A stretch of 64,000 bases of DNA from Psychrobacter cibarius (GTDB lineage Bacteria > Pseudomonadota > Gammaproteobacteria > Pseudomonadales > Moraxellaceae), in contig NZ_JABASQ010000001.1 in the NCBI RefSeq assembly GCF_016107535.1, forward strand, positions 186,001-250,000, read 5' to 3'. Positions within the stretch are counted from its first letter, which is position 1. The number at the start of each line of letters is the position of its first letter. Under the pieces are notes generated by a model. The model did not search any database and was not told the origin of the DNA. It saw only the letters and a program-made list of their open reading frames with translations. The translations under genes and the position numbers were made by a program. Below, piece by piece: positions 19,503 to 32,087 of this stretch.

Positions 19503-21863
19503 TTATGCTTTCGTTAGACGCTTTGCTTTAGTCTCGGAGCCAGATACTGTGTTATCCAGCTCAACCTCTGTTTTAAATTGGGTCAAACGTAACGCATTCA
19601 TTAATACAGAAATAGAGCTAAGCGCCATCGCAGCAGCAGCAATCATAGGATTTAAAAAGCCAAAAGCAGCAAGCGGAATACCCAGACAGTTATAAATGAA
19701 GGCAAAAAATAAATTTTGCTTGATGTTGCGCACCGTTGCATTAGCGATTTTTTGCGCGGCATCAATATGCATCAGTGACTCACCCATCAAGCGGGCAGAC
19801 GCACTATGCTGGGCAACATCTGTGCCTTCAAACATGGCAAAGCTTGCATCGGCAGTTGCCATCGCTGGCGCATCGTTGACACCATCACCTGCCATTGCAA
19901 CTTTATGACCAGCCGTTTGCAACAAGGCAATTTGACTGGCCTTATCGCGTGGGCTCATTTTACCATAAGCTTGCTCAATACCCAGCTGCCCTGCCACATG
20001 ATCGACCACAGACTGCTTATCACCACTCATCAAAATGACATTGATACCTGCGTCTTGCAGCGCAGTAATAGCCTTCGGAGTATCTACCTTTAGGTCATCA
20101 GCTAGAGCAAAAGCACCCAAAGCTTCCTCATTAATACTAACAGCAACGGTACTGGCAATTTGCCATACCTTTGGCATCAGCTTAGGCAGTGTTAAATTGG
20201 CAAACTCTGCGGTACCGACTTTTACCACACCCAAACCTTCAATACTTGCTTGTATACCAGCGCCTTTAATGACACTAATATCAGTCACATTCATCAACGG
20301 CAAATTTCGCTCAGTAGCCGCGTTAACCAATGCTGTTGCTAGCGGATGACTGGCATGTGCTTCAACGCTTGCGGCAATTTGTAACACATCATCGACTGCG
20401 ATCGATTTATCCACCATCACATGGTCCACGATAGTCGGCTTACCAATGGTCAAAGTACCTGTTTTATCGAGCACTACTGTATCGATGTTGCCTGCCGCTT
20501 CAAGACTTTGCGCATCCTTAAACCAGACGCCATGACGAGCAGCAACGCCCATACCAGCCATGATAGCGGCTGGCGTTGCCAAACCTAAAGCACAAGGACA
20601 TGCAATGACCAACACCGAAACTGCATGCATCAAGGCAGTATCCATCATGCCAGTCAGCCACCACGTCACTCCAAAGGTGATAAGCGCAATGGCAACGACG
20701 ACTGGTACGAATACTGCCGTCACTCTATCCGCAAGACGGGCTAAATTGGCTTTTGAGCCTTGAGCATCGCTGAGCGCCTGTACCATATCACCAAGCTTTG
20801 TATCACTACCTTTAGCACTGACGCGGTATAACAAGCTGCCATTTTCAACCAACGCCCCTGCCAATAATTTATCTCCAACTTCTTTTTTAAGCGGTACCGA
20901 CTCACCCGTTAAGTGACTCTCGACACACCAGCCAGCACCATCGATAACCACCCCATCGGTTGCAACTCGGCTGCCTTGCTTGGCACGCAAAATATCACCA
21001 ACTTGCACGTCTTTAAGAGCAACATTATAAAAATCACCATTAGGCTGCTGCTGTTCGACTTCATCGGGCGTTAAGGATAATAATAAATCGATACTATTGA
21101 GGCTGTGTTTTTTGGTGCGCTCTTCTAGATACTTACCCGTACGTACAAAAGCAATGACCATGACGCCTGCTTCAAAATACACCGCAGGGCTGCCATCCGC
21201 ACCGTGACCACCAGCATGACCACTTTGCAGCAAACTGTTTAAAGTACCATCGCCATGGGTCAGCCATAGATAAGTGGAATACGCCCAAATAGTCACGGTA
21301 CCGATGACGACTAGCACATCCATATTGGCAAGACCACCTTTAATCGATGCCCAAGCACTTTTGTAAAATGGTAAAGCAAATCCAAACTGTACAAGGGTCG
21401 CCAATATAAATTGAGTCCAAATCGGCGGCATCCACGCCATACCCTGCCCAACGAGCATACCTGCCATACCAACTAAAAATGGCACCAAACAAATCCATAA
21501 CCCAATCAAACGCCATGAGTACTGAGTCGCGGTATCTTCGGCTGTTTTTGCAAACAAACTATCGGCCGCCTGCAAATTGGCAACGAAGCCTGTTTTATTT
21601 ACCCATTCTGTCACTTGTTCAGGCGTGGTCTGCGTTGGGTCATAATCAACATTCGCAGTCTCGCCAGCGAAGTTTACACTCACCTCGTATACCGATGGCT
21701 TTTTGTTGAGCACCTTCTCAATTCGCGAGGCGCAGGCTTGACACGTCATCCCCTCAATTGCTAGCTGCAAGTGTGCACGCTGCGGCGCGAGCGGCGTATT
21801 GGATTGAATGTCAGTTTTTACATCGTAGGCGTCATGATTGTCGGTTTGGGTAGTATCATTCAT
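19503..21863 (-). CDS. copA: copper-exporting P1B-type ATPase
   Basis: 786 residues. One N-terminal HMA metal-binding domain (GMTCQACASRIEKVL, Cys41 and Cys44), eight predicted membrane segments, the actuator loop (HLTGESVPLKK), the transmembrane CPC copper site in IACPCALGLATPAA (Cys422-Pro-Cys424), phosphorylated Asp466 in DKTGTLTIGKP, the HP motif in ASHPLA, and the hinge GDGVNDAPAMATADASFAM. It pumps Cu(I) out of the cytoplasm. A Gly/His-rich loop (HAGGHGADG) between the fourth membrane segments may also touch metal. It has the metallochaperone gene copZ upstream, separated by a terminator. Confidence 0.95.
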   Translation of the reverse strand: MNDTTQTDNHDAYDVKTDIQSNTPLAPQRAHLQLAIEGMTCQACASRIEKVLNKKPSVYEVSVNFAGETANVDYDPTQTTPEQVTEWVNKTGFVANLQAADSLFAKTAEDTATQYSWRLIGLWICLVPFLVGMAGMLVGQGMAWMPPIWTQFILATLVQFGFALPFYKSAWASIKGGLANMDVLVVIGTVTIWAYSTYLWLTHGDGTLNSLLQSGHAGGHGADGSPAVYFEAGVMVIAFVRTGKYLEERTKKHSLNSIDLLLSLTPDEVEQQQPNGDFYNVALKDVQVGDILRAKQGSRVATDGVVIDGAGWCVESHLTGESVPLKKEVGDKLLAGALVENGSLLYRVSAKGSDTKLGDMVQALSDAQGSKANLARLADRVTAVFVPVVVAIALITFGVTWWLTGMMDTALMHAVSVLVIACPCALGLATPAAIMAGMGVAARHGVWFKDAQSLEAAGNIDTVVLDKTGTLTIGKPTIVDHVMVDKSIAVDDVLQIAASVEAHASHPLATALVNAATERNLPLMNVTDISVIKGAGIQASIEGLGVVKVGTAEFANLTLPKLMPKVWQIASTVAVSINEEALGAFALADDLKVDTPKAITALQDAGINVILMSGDKQSVVDHVAGQLGIEQAYGKMSPRDKASQIALLQTAGHKVAMAGDGVNDAPAMATADASFAMFEGTDVAQHSASARLMGESLMHIDAAQKIANATVRNIKQNLFFAFIYNCLGIPLAAFGFLNPMIAAAAMALSSISVLMNALRLTQFKTEVELDNTVSGSETKAKRLTKA

Positions 21864-22036
21864 AAATAAAACTCGGTATGGCGTTTATGCGTTATGGCGT
21901 TATAAAGTCGTCTGAGCTAGGACAGCAACTCAGTGGATGGAATATCTAAGTCAAACAAATAGCACACTTTAAAATTTAATATTGGTATGGTCGTACTGAA
22001 TAATGAGTACGCTACTATCAATAATTTTTAACCATT

Positions 22037-22066
22037 AAAAAACCAGCCTTGATAGCCGGTTTTTTA
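22037..22066 (-). terminator. terminator of copZ
   Basis: AAAAAACCAGC against GCCGGTTTTTT with one bulge, 15 bases past the copZ stop; it separates copZ from copA. Confidence 0.7.
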
Positions 22067-22082
22067 ATACAAATGAAGCAGG

Positions 22083-22307
22083 TTAAGCATTAGCAACAGT
22101 GGCATCAAAGCCTGCATCGTCGATAGCAGCAGCAATTGTCTCTACACTAGTTTTGCTATCATCAAAAGTAACCGTCGCTTGATTATCTGCCAGCTCAATA
22201 CTGATATCGTCTAAGCCATCGATATCGGCAGTGGCGTTATGCACACTGGCCACACAGCCACCACAAGTCATGCCATCAATTTTAATAATACGTGTTTGGT
22301 TGGCCAT
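22083..22307 (-). CDS. copZ: copper chaperone, HMA domain
   Basis: 74 residues, a single heavy-metal-associated domain with the Cu(I) motif GMTCGGCV (Cys15, Cys18) and the expected beta-alpha-beta pattern. CopZ-type proteins carry Cu(I) to CopA in the cytoplasm. An AAGGAG site (rc of the 22316-22321 region) precedes the ATG. It lies 219 bp upstream of copA in the same direction. No CueR-type regulator or clear CueR operator is seen nearby. Confidence 0.9.
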   Translation of the reverse strand: MANQTRIIKIDGMTCGGCVASVHNATADIDGLDDISIELADNQATVTFDDSKTSVETIAAAIDDAGFDATVANA

Positions 22308-22481
22308 GAGAGGCTCCTTATTTTTGTAACTGAGTTTTTATAGGTAAATACTTTTATTAAAGAACTGCTTTTATAACTGTCTTTTTAAGACGGCTATCTT
22401 TTAAGACGTTATAAAAATAGCACTTAACCAGCTTGAGCCCTATCACGGTTAACAACAAGGCTCTTTGATTATCACTTTATT

Positions 22482-22526
22482 AATAGAACCGTAAATAATG
22501 GAACTGTAAATAATAGAACCGTGAAT
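22482..22526 (+). repeat. three tandem 15-bp repeats
   Basis: AATAGAACCGTAAAT, AATGGAACTGTAAAT and AATAGAACCGTGAAT lie end to end between copZ and the HMA-like gene, in the region expected to hold the copZ promoter. Confidence 0.7.
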
Positions 22527-22570
22527 TTATGCCTAAGTGACAGACAATAGCGCTTATTTTAGAATAACGT

Positions 22571-22825
22571 CTAATCATCATGACGTGGGTTTTGCGGTGC
22601 ATCAAGAGGAAACGGCTGGGTCACATAATCGACAGTACTAATTGCCGCCGTAAACGCATGGATACTGGTGTCTGTATCTTCATAACGTATGGTGGCAACA
22701 TGATTATCAGGATCAAGCTCGATGGCCGTCACCCCTGTGATATTTTTCAGCGCTGTCATTACACTCTTTAACCCTTCATCATCATCGATATTTTCGATAC
22801 TGACTGTTGCTGTTTGCATCGCCAT
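22571..22825 (-). CDS. HMA-like small protein lacking the CxxC metal site
   Basis: 84 residues. The alternating pattern VSIENI ... VMTALKNITGVTAIELD ... HVATIRYED ... AFTAAISTVDY matches the ferredoxin-like fold of heavy-metal-associated domains, but the position of the CxxC loop reads DDDEG, and the protein has no Cys at all. It therefore cannot bind Cu(I) in the usual way. A Pro/Asn-rich tail follows. It is 30 bases downstream of kdsA in the same direction and probably its operon partner. Homology to HMA is my pattern reading, not a search. Confidence 0.65.
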   Translation of the reverse strand: MAMQTATVSIENIDDDEGLKSVMTALKNITGVTAIELDPDNHVATIRYEDTDTSIHAFTAAISTVDYVTQPFPLDAPQNPRHDD

Positions 22826-22855
22826 AATCTCAGCCTCTTATTGTCTGTGAATACA

Positions 22856-23806
<951 letters not shown>

Positions 23807-23898
23807 TTAAGCGTAATTGCTGACCAACCATTAGAAAAATTGTCATTTTTATTGCTTAAAAACAATCTCATTCATAGCCACAGTCATAAAATTAAACG

Positions 23899-23937
23899 CA
23901 AAAAAAAAGACCAATCCGAAGATCAGTCTTTTTTATA
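23899..23937 (-). terminator. terminator of pyrG
   Basis: AAAAAGACCAATC against GATCAGTCTTTTT, with two mismatches, and a T-run on leftward reading, 25 bases past the pyrG stop. Confidence 0.7.
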
Positions 23938-23962
23938 CATGCAAATTTTTATACGTTAACGA

Positions 23963-25690
<1,728 letters not shown>

Positions 25691-25738
25691 TTAGTACTTA
25701 GCTATTATAACGCACTACCCACTCAAATAGGACATAAC

Positions 25739-25769
25739 AAAAAAACTCACCCCGAAGGATGAGTTTTTA
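25739..25769 (-). terminator. terminator of porin gene
   Basis: AAAAACTCAC/GATGAGTTTTT-type hairpin 23 bases past the porin stop, with a T-run in the leftward direction. Confidence 0.8.
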
Positions 25770-25791
25770 TAATCAGATTCTAATGCTTAGA

Positions 25792-26859
25792 TTAGAATTT
25801 GTATTCTAGGCCACTACCAACTACGAATACTTCAGCATCACCAGGTGCACCGTAAACTACGTTGTCACCGTCGATATTCACAGATCTAACACTATCAGCA
25901 TTGTTCATACCAGCATAGGCATGCATGATGACATTATCTTTAAAGAAGTATTTGCCACCAACAACGATTTGATCTGAATTAGCATCATTCCAGCCATTAA
26001 GGTTATCAGTTTTGTTGTATTGTGCGTATACAGATGCTGGACGAGCAAAGTTAGTTAGACCCATTGCAGCACTAACGATTAAGCCTTTTTCTTTCTTAGT
26101 ATCGCGATTGCTGTAATCATAATCAGCTACTTGATATAGCGCACCAAGTGTTACAGGGGCAGCGATGAATTTGCCTAAGTCTACAGTTGCAGTACCACGG
26201 ATGATATCACCACTGATATTTTGATCTTTATCGTACGCAACACCAGCAGTGAAGCCTGTACCTTGATCAAACAACATGGCAACGCCAAAGCCAGCATCAT
26301 CGTTACTGTTTTGATCATCAGAGCTGTACATAGCAGACAATTCTAATGGTAGGTTGTTGTATTTTGGTGCAGTCCAGATCACTGAGCTATTGATACGGCT
26401 ACTGTCAGCCATGTTTAAGGCTTCAACAACGTCGTTTTCCATTTCATTGTTGCCTAGGTTATCCCAATAGCCTTCATTAACAATAACGTTGTTAATTCTG
26501 TCTAGGCTAGATTGGTTTTTACCAACACGGAACTCACCAAATTGTTTGTTATTAACACCAAGGAACGTATCACGGTTAGAGAAAGTAGCATTATCACCAT
26601 CGATGCTTGTTCCATACTCTAACTGATAGATAACATCAGTATTGGCAGTCATAGCTTCAGAACCTTTAAAGCCTAAACGTGAAGAATGAGAATTGATCTC
26701 TACTGTGTCTTCATCAAGATCAAGACCTGGAAGGCTTGAATCAAATTCGGCATTGACGTAGTCAAGAGCTAAGAATGCTTTACCATAGACAGTCGGTGCT
26801 GCATTGGCTGCAGATACAGATAGGGCAGCAACTGCTGTAGCTAAAAGTAGTTTTTTCAT
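25792..26859 (-). CDS. general outer-membrane porin
   Basis: 355 residues. A signal peptide MKKLLLATAVAALSVSAANA is cut before APTVYGK; the mature part alternates as a 16-strand-type beta barrel and ends in LEYKF, with the C-terminal Phe needed for outer-membrane insertion. The GEFRVGKNQSSLDRINNVIV segment resembles the constriction loop region of Gram-negative porins (porin_4 type). It lets small hydrophilic solutes through the outer membrane. An isolated gene with a long upstream region. Confidence 0.92.
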   Translation of the reverse strand: MKKLLLATAVAALSVSAANAAPTVYGKAFLALDYVNAEFDSSLPGLDLDEDTVEINSHSSRLGFKGSEAMTANTDVIYQLEYGTSIDGDNATFSNRDTFLGVNNKQFGEFRVGKNQSSLDRINNVIVNEGYWDNLGNNEMENDVVEALNMADSSRINSSVIWTAPKYNNLPLELSAMYSSDDQNSNDDAGFGVAMLFDQGTGFTAGVAYDKDQNISGDIIRGTATVDLGKFIAAPVTLGALYQVADYDYSNRDTKKEKGLIVSAAMGLTNFARPASVYAQYNKTDNLNGWNDANSDQIVVGGKYFFKDNVIMHAYAGMNNADSVRSVNIDGDNVVYGAPGDAEVFVVGSGLEYKF

Positions 26860-27591
26860 GGGGTATCTCCACTTTACAATTTTAGTAATAAGCTAGCTAT
26901 GATTAGCTGGTGCTCATAATGGTATCGTCACAAATCCTCAAAGATATAATGTGTAACTGGCTACCGAGATTAGTCAGAAACAAGTGTGGCGAAGTTCTAT
27001 TACAGTAAGATGAAAAAAACAATGACTTACATAACTGGGATTAAAAAGTAACTGCCATGTAATCTTAGGTCTTTATCGCTCCGTTGCGTAACATCCGTTA
27101 CCAAACTCATACTTCGAATACAAGCATAACAACTTTGACATAATTTGCAACATTTTTTTTAGATTTTTAAACCCAGTATTTGTTGAATGCCATATCTACT
27201 ATAGAATGTAGGTCATTGTAAAAAAATCCCTATCCGCTCAAATAGATAAAGATACTATTGATTAATATAATTACCAAGAACTTGAAACTAGCTTAATGAA
27301 TACCCTTTCATTAACAAAAATAAAGCCCTACTTGTTCATTAACAAATAGGGCTAATAAGAATTAATAAATGTGATTTATGACATATTGATAGTCACAATT
27401 GAGATCGGAAAATTGCTACAAGAACAGTAAAAAAGGTGTTTTCACTGCTCTTGTTTCCAGACTATAACCTTAGTCAATGGCTATTACAGACTCCTTATTA
27501 AATATAGAAACCAAGAAGAAGCTTAGTCAATCATATAAGTCTCATAATGTAATATCAAGCATGCCATATTTTAATGTTAACCTACGCAATA
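26860..27591. other. 732-bp intergenic region upstream of the porin gene
   Basis: Holds the porin promoter (not resolved), a hairpin at 27324-27353 that fits a glcB terminator, and no convincing ORF. A weak 64-codon ORF at 27477-27671 overlaps the glcB end and is not supported. Confidence 0.5.
27324..27353 (-). terminator. candidate distal terminator of glcB
   Basis: AGCCCTACTTGTT pairs with AACAAATAGGGCT (one mismatch); leftward it is followed by TTATTTTTG. It lies 240 bases past the glcB stop, so a 3' UTR or small RNA may lie between. Confidence 0.6.
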
Positions 27592-29790
27592 TTAGCAGCC
27601 TGCTTTTAGATCAAGACGTGCCTGATGCAATAATGGCTCAGTATAACCACTCGGCTGCTCACGACCTTTAAACACTAAGTCACAGGCCGCTTTAAAGGCA
27701 TAAGAGTGGTCAAAGCTATCTGCCATCGTCTGATAGTCGCTATCGCCTGCATTTTGCTCATCCACCACTTTTGCCATACGCTTCATCGTATCCATCACTT
27801 GCTGCTCGCTCACGACATCGTGATGCAACCAGTTGGCAATATGTTGACTTGAAATACGTAAAGTCGCACGGTCTTCCATCAGACCCACATCATTGATATC
27901 CGGTACTTTAGAACAACCAACGCCTTGATTTACCCAACGCACAACATATCCTAAGATGCCCTGAGCATTATTGTCTAGCTCTTGCTGTTTATCTTCATCA
28001 GTCCAATTGGTATTTTTTGCTAAAGGAATGGTCAAAATGTCGTCTAAGCTGGCACGCTCACGTGATTTTAGGCTGTCTTGAACATCAGAAACACTCACTT
28101 GATGATAGTGCATGCTGTGCAAGGTTGCCCCTGTTGGTGATGGTACCCATGCGGTACTGGCTCCAGACTTAGGATGTGCAGCTTTGGTGTCCATCATCTC
28201 TTTCATCTCGTCAGGCTTCGCCCACATGCCTTTACCAATCTGAGCAACACCCTGTAAACCAGTCTCTAAACCGATATCAACGTTCCACTGCTCATAAGCT
28301 GGCTGCCATGCTTGTGACCTCATCTCACCCTTAGGTACAAATGGGCCTGCATTCATGCTGGTATGCATCTCATCACCAGTACGATCTAAGAAACCTGTGT
28401 TAATGAAAATGACACGCTCTTTCGCTTGGCGAATGGCTTCTTTCAAGTTGACCGTCATACGGCGCTCTTCATCCATGATACCGATTTTGATGGTATTACG
28501 CTCTAAGCCTAATAAGTCTTCTACAGCATTGAATAAATCGTTGGCCATTTTGACTTCTTCAGGGCCATGCATTTTTGGTTTAACGATATACATTGAACCT
28601 TTACGTGAATTCGATAGCGCATTTTTACCTTTAAGGTCATTGAGCGTTAATAGTGGTGTAATTAGACCATCCATTAAGCCTTCAAATATTTGTTCTTGAC
28701 CATCACCCAAGTCGACCAATATTGCAGGGTTTTGCATGAGGTGACCGACGTTACGAATCAGCAATAATGAACGACCTGGCAAGATAAGCTTGCCACCATC
28801 TGGGGTGGTGTATTCACGATCTGGGTTTTGCTGACGTGTGCGGGTTTTGCCACCTTTTTCAAAGGTTTCTAGCAAATCACCATTCATGAGACCAAGCCAA
28901 TTGCGATACACTTCCACTTTTTCTTCTGCATCGACGGCAGCGATTGAGTCTTCACAGTCTTGAATTGCCGTAATAGCTGACTCTAGTAGCACATCTTTGA
29001 TATGTGCAGGGTCGTCTTTACCGACTGGATGATTGGCATCTATTTGAATCTCTGCATGCAAACCGTTGTTTTTTAATAAAATACCCGTTGGGCTTTCTGC
29101 ATCACCGACGAAACCAACGAATTTTTCGGCATCTTTTAGCTCAGTACTGCTATCACCTTGGACAATTTCAAGCTTACCATCGACCACTTTAAAGCCGGTC
29201 GCGTCGTTATATGAACCTGACGCCAATGCAAAGTTTTCATCTAGGAATTGTTTGGCATAAGCAACGACAGCAGCGCCACGAGTTGGATTGTAACCACCTT
29301 TTGCTTCTTGACCATTTTCATCACTGATAACGTCAGTACCATATAAAGCATCATACAAGCTGCCCCAACGAGCGTTGGTTGCGTTCAATGCGTAGCGCGC
29401 ATTACGTACTGGTACGACTAGCTGCGGCCCTGCAATATGAGCAATCTCATCATCGACATTTTCTGTGCTAACTTTAAAATCATCGCCTTCTGGCAACAGA
29501 TAGCCAATCTCTTGTAAGAATGCTTTGTAAGCAGGATAATCAATGTTGCCGTCTTTGGCAGGATGTTGCAGATGCCACTGGTCAATCTGCGCTTGAATCT
29601 TGTCGCGAGTTGCAAGCAATGCTTTATTGCGCGGCGTAAACTCCTTAATGACTTTTTCAAAACCTGACCAATAACTATCTGAATCAACACCGACTTTCGG
29701 CAGCACTTCGTTTTCAATAAAGTCATACAATTGCTGGTCGATGGCAAGAATGCCTTTTTGAATACGATTGGCGTTAGAAGACTGGCTCAT
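27592..29790 (-). CDS. glcB: malate synthase G
   Basis: 732 residues, the large monomeric G isoform. It condenses glyoxylate with acetyl-CoA to malate, the second glyoxylate-shunt step. Signatures: [62 protein letters not shown] with the catalytic Asp near the C-terminal region ([16 protein letters not shown]). AAGGATAAC precedes the ATG. It complements aceA in this window but is not in an operon with it. Confidence 0.97.
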   Translation of the reverse strand: MSQSSNANRIQKGILAIDQQLYDFIENEVLPKVGVDSDSYWSGFEKVIKEFTPRNKALLATRDKIQAQIDQWHLQHPAKDGNIDYPAYKAFLQEIGYLLPEGDDFKVSTENVDDEIAHIAGPQLVVPVRNARYALNATNARWGSLYDALYGTDVISDENGQEAKGGYNPTRGAAVVAYAKQFLDENFALASGSYNDATGFKVVDGKLEIVQGDSSTELKDAEKFVGFVGDAESPTGILLKNNGLHAEIQIDANHPVGKDDPAHIKDVLLESAITAIQDCEDSIAAVDAEEKVEVYRNWLGLMNGDLLETFEKGGKTRTRQQNPDREYTTPDGGKLILPGRSLLLIRNVGHLMQNPAILVDLGDGQEQIFEGLMDGLITPLLTLNDLKGKNALSNSRKGSMYIVKPKMHGPEEVKMANDLFNAVEDLLGLERNTIKIGIMDEERRMTVNLKEAIRQAKERVIFINTGFLDRTGDEMHTSMNAGPFVPKGEMRSQAWQPAYEQWNVDIGLETGLQGVAQIGKGMWAKPDEMKEMMDTKAAHPKSGASTAWVPSPTGATLHSMHYHQVSVSDVQDSLKSRERASLDDILTIPLAKNTNWTDEDKQQELDNNAQGILGYVVRWVNQGVGCSKVPDINDVGLMEDRATLRISSQHIANWLHHDVVSEQQVMDTMKRMAKVVDEQNAGDSDYQTMADSFDHSYAFKAACDLVFKGREQPSGYTEPLLHQARLDLKAGC

Positions 29791-30361
29791 GTTGTTATCC
29801 TTATCTGTTCGTGAGGGGTGTGAATACGAAGTTGCTACCGCAATGATTACACATTGTCGGTCTTAGACATCTATTCCAAATTTAGATGAAATACTAAGCA
29901 AACCTACTGATATATCTTACAAGCTGGTGGTTAATAGCAAATTAACTATTTATGCTATGCTATTAACCTATATTTTTGCCGCTTTAGCCATTAGCATGGT
30001 CAAAGCATTTATAACGGATGATGGTATCAACCTTGCTTAATGTACTCAGTGTACGATTTGAGCTCGGTTGCCTTGCACCTACTGTAAACGGTTTCAACTG
30101 CATAACATTGGCAAGCATCATCACTGCGACAACACAATATGGCGACACATCAATAGTAAGACAAAATAGCGCTTAAGCAAAATATCATCCTACTATCAAA
30201 TAAAGAAATAAACAAGAAAACATCATTCACTAGATAAATACTGGGGTTGTATTATAATGATAATCTATATGAAACAGGCGCTAAGAGGTTTTATTAGTGC
30301 TTATCCATCAATACTTGATATCGCATAGACAAACTGTCAGTAATCATTACCTCACGGATTT
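29791..30361. other. divergent glcB/miaE region with dispersed repeat
   Basis: 571 bp between two divergent genes, containing dispersed repeat copy B (about 30020-30105) and presumably both promoters. No ORF of note. Confidence 0.55.
30020..30105 (+). repeat. dispersed intergenic repeat, copy B
   Basis: Contains TGTACTCAGTGTAC then CTCGGTTGCCTTG. It shares the TGTACTCAGTGTAC core with copy C (39100-39113) and the CGGTTGCCTTG core with copy A. Confidence 0.65.
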
Positions 30362-31168
30362 ATGCTTAACCGTTATCTATTTAATATTAGAAAAAGACCT
30401 TTTAAACGTTCGATTATGGCAAAAACTATGAATAAAGAAGATATAAGAACCAAGAACAGTAACGACAAAGTTATGAACGACAGCAATATAGAAGAACCTA
30501 GTATAGTAAAAGACGAGATAGATGAGGACGATGTTGATATCACAAAGCTACGCACCCCGATCAAGGTTGACCTATCTGCTGTTTATAATTTTTTGGGTGC
30601 GCGCACAACACAAGCTTGGGTTGATGCGGCGATTGCGAATGTACCGCTGATCATTCAAGATCATGCCAATTGCGAAAAAAAGGCCGCTGGCACTGCCATG
30701 AATCTCATATTCCGCTATGAGTTTTCTTATGATTTGCAGCGTAAATTGGCACAATTGATACGCGAAGAAATGCTTCATTATGAGCAGGTCTTAGGTATTA
30801 TGAATGACCGTGGTCAGGCGTGGAAATATCTGAGTGCTGGACGTTATGCCAAAGGCATGTTAAAGCACAAACGTACTTATGAGCCAGCAGCGATGGTTGA
30901 TGTGTTGATAATTGGCGCATTTATCGAAGCACGCTCTTGTGAACGTTTTGCCGCCCTTGCTGAGGTCATCGACGACGAACGTTTGGCAAAGTATTATCGC
31001 TACTTACTTAAGTCGGAGAGTCGTCACTTTGAGGATTATTTAGCCTTAGCTCAATCACTGTCTGAGGATAATATTGATGAGCGTGTCGCATTTTTTAAAG
31101 AAGTAGAAGCAGAACTGATTTCTAGCCCAGATCATGAGCTACGCTTTCATAGCGGCACACCTGCTTAA
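30362..31168 (+). CDS. miaE: tRNA-(ms2io6A)-hydroxylase, MiaE
   Basis: 268 residues from the first ATG; later starts at 30416 or 30425 are possible because the first 60 residues are a Lys/Asp-rich stretch not conserved in the family. The core is a ferritin-like four-helix di-iron fold: NCEKKAAG, REEMLHYEQV and EARSCERF with ESRHFEDY give the E/ExxH ligand sets. MiaE hydroxylates 2-methylthio-isopentenyl-adenosine at tRNA position 37. It needs iron and oxygen. Terminated by a long hairpin at 31231. Confidence 0.92.
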   Translation: MLNRYLFNIRKRPFKRSIMAKTMNKEDIRTKNSNDKVMNDSNIEEPSIVKDEIDEDDVDITKLRTPIKVDLSAVYNFLGARTTQAWVDAAIANVPLIIQDHANCEKKAAGTAMNLIFRYEFSYDLQRKLAQLIREEMLHYEQVLGIMNDRGQAWKYLSAGRYAKGMLKHKRTYEPAAMVDVLIIGAFIEARSCERFAALAEVIDDERLAKYYRYLLKSESRHFEDYLALAQSLSEDNIDERVAFFKEVEAELISSPDHELRFHSGTPA

Positions 31169-31230
31169 ATACATAAGATTAGGTATCATTTTCGATTAGA
31201 TACTCTCTTATACAATAAAAATTACACAGA

Positions 31231-31286
31231 TAATAAGTGAAGTAACTAACCAAGCTTCATCCTCTGGTCTGCTACTTCACTTATTA
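31231..31286 (+). terminator. inverted-repeat terminator between miaE and small-protein cluster
   Basis: A perfect 14-bp pair, TAATAAGTGAAGTA and TACTTCACTTATTA, with a 28-base loop, followed by CCTTTTATTTG. It sits between convergent genes and can work in both directions. Confidence 0.7.
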
Positions 31287-31323
31287 GCCTTTTATTTGAA
31301 CTTCATTATAGCAAAATGAATGG

Positions 31324-31527
31324 TTATTTATCATCTTTCATTAATGAGCTGTCGTACTGTTTACTATCCTTCGCAACATGATGAGGATCGTGATCATCGG
31401 TTGCTCTTTCTGCCGCTGCTGGATTGACTTTTTGTAGCGCATCATCAGGTACGATGCCATGGTTATCGTTCGCATCTCTTAACTGATGGTCTTGGTCGAC
31501 AGCCTTGTCATCTGGCGTATTCATCAT
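31324..31527 (-). CDS. small acidic hydrophilic protein 1 of 4
   Basis: 67 residues, very rich in Asp, His, Lys and Ala (DDKAVDQDHQLRDANDNHG, ATDDHDPHHVAKDSKQ), with no hydrophobic core or Cys; likely disordered. Supported by an AAGGAG ribosome site 6 bases before the ATG. Fourth in direction of transcription of the leftward cluster 32624-31324, 49 bases after its neighbour. No family recognised. Confidence 0.7.
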   Translation of the reverse strand: MMNTPDDKAVDQDHQLRDANDNHGIVPDDALQKVNPAAAERATDDHDPHHVAKDSKQYDSSLMKDDK

Positions 31528-31576
31528 TACTCCTTATTATCATAATAGTCATTCTCTAAAGATAAAAAATCTGTAA

Positions 31577-31963
31577 TTAATCCTTTTCGTCAGGATTTAA
31601 CACCCGTGTTTGAGCATTATCGATATTTGCATAACGATTCATGTTGTTAATACCTTCGCTTTTAGATGTCTCGCTAACCATCGTATGCTCATTCACGCCA
31701 TCATCAAAGGCGTTACCTTCTTGGTCTCGACGATCAGGCTGACGTGCAGGGTTGTCATTATCATTGACATGCTCTGAGTTAACGACGCCTTCTTTAAAAG
31801 TATCCGTTCCTTTATTTTCAGTGATGCTCTTTTCAATGCCACTATCACTATGCTCATTAGAAGTAGGACTACTAGAGAAGCTATTAGCAGAATCATGACT
31901 ATCGATTAAGTCATCATTTTCACTGATGCGTGTCTTGGTAAGTGCTGGATCATTGGTTTGCAT
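31577..31963 (-). CDS. small acidic hydrophilic protein 2 of 4
   Basis: 128 residues, Asp/Ser/Asn/Glu-rich and without hydrophobic segments (NDDLIDSHDSANSFSSSPTS, DNDNPARQPDRRDQEGNAFD). Predicted disordered by composition. AAGGATAT precedes the ATG at good spacing. The composition resembles hydrophilin or stress-induced proteins, but no known motif is seen, so this is only a comparison. Confidence 0.7.
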   Translation of the reverse strand: MQTNDPALTKTRISENDDLIDSHDSANSFSSSPTSNEHSDSGIEKSITENKGTDTFKEGVVNSEHVNDNDNPARQPDRRDQEGNAFDDGVNEHTMVSETSKSEGINNMNRYANIDNAQTRVLNPDEKD

Positions 31964-32087
31964 GGCTATATCCTTATTATTGTTATTCGTGTTTTGGCAA
32001 TTGCTTAATGTGCTTAGATTTTTTATGGCGGTTTAGCAAATGGTGAGCCTGATTTAATACCCAACTCAACCTAGCCTGTAAGCCGTA

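Noticed and set aside
27477-27671. 64-codon rightward ORF overlapping the 3' end of glcB
   Set aside because: Overlaps glcB in antisense, has no ribosome site and no recognisable protein pattern.
28355-28699. 114-codon rightward ORF inside glcB
   Set aside because: Antisense shadow of malate synthase G, no ribosome site.
30373-30564. Antisense ORF over the start of miaE
   Set aside because: It mirrors the Lys/Asp-rich N-terminal stretch of miaE and is Ser/Ile/Leu-rich only for that reason.
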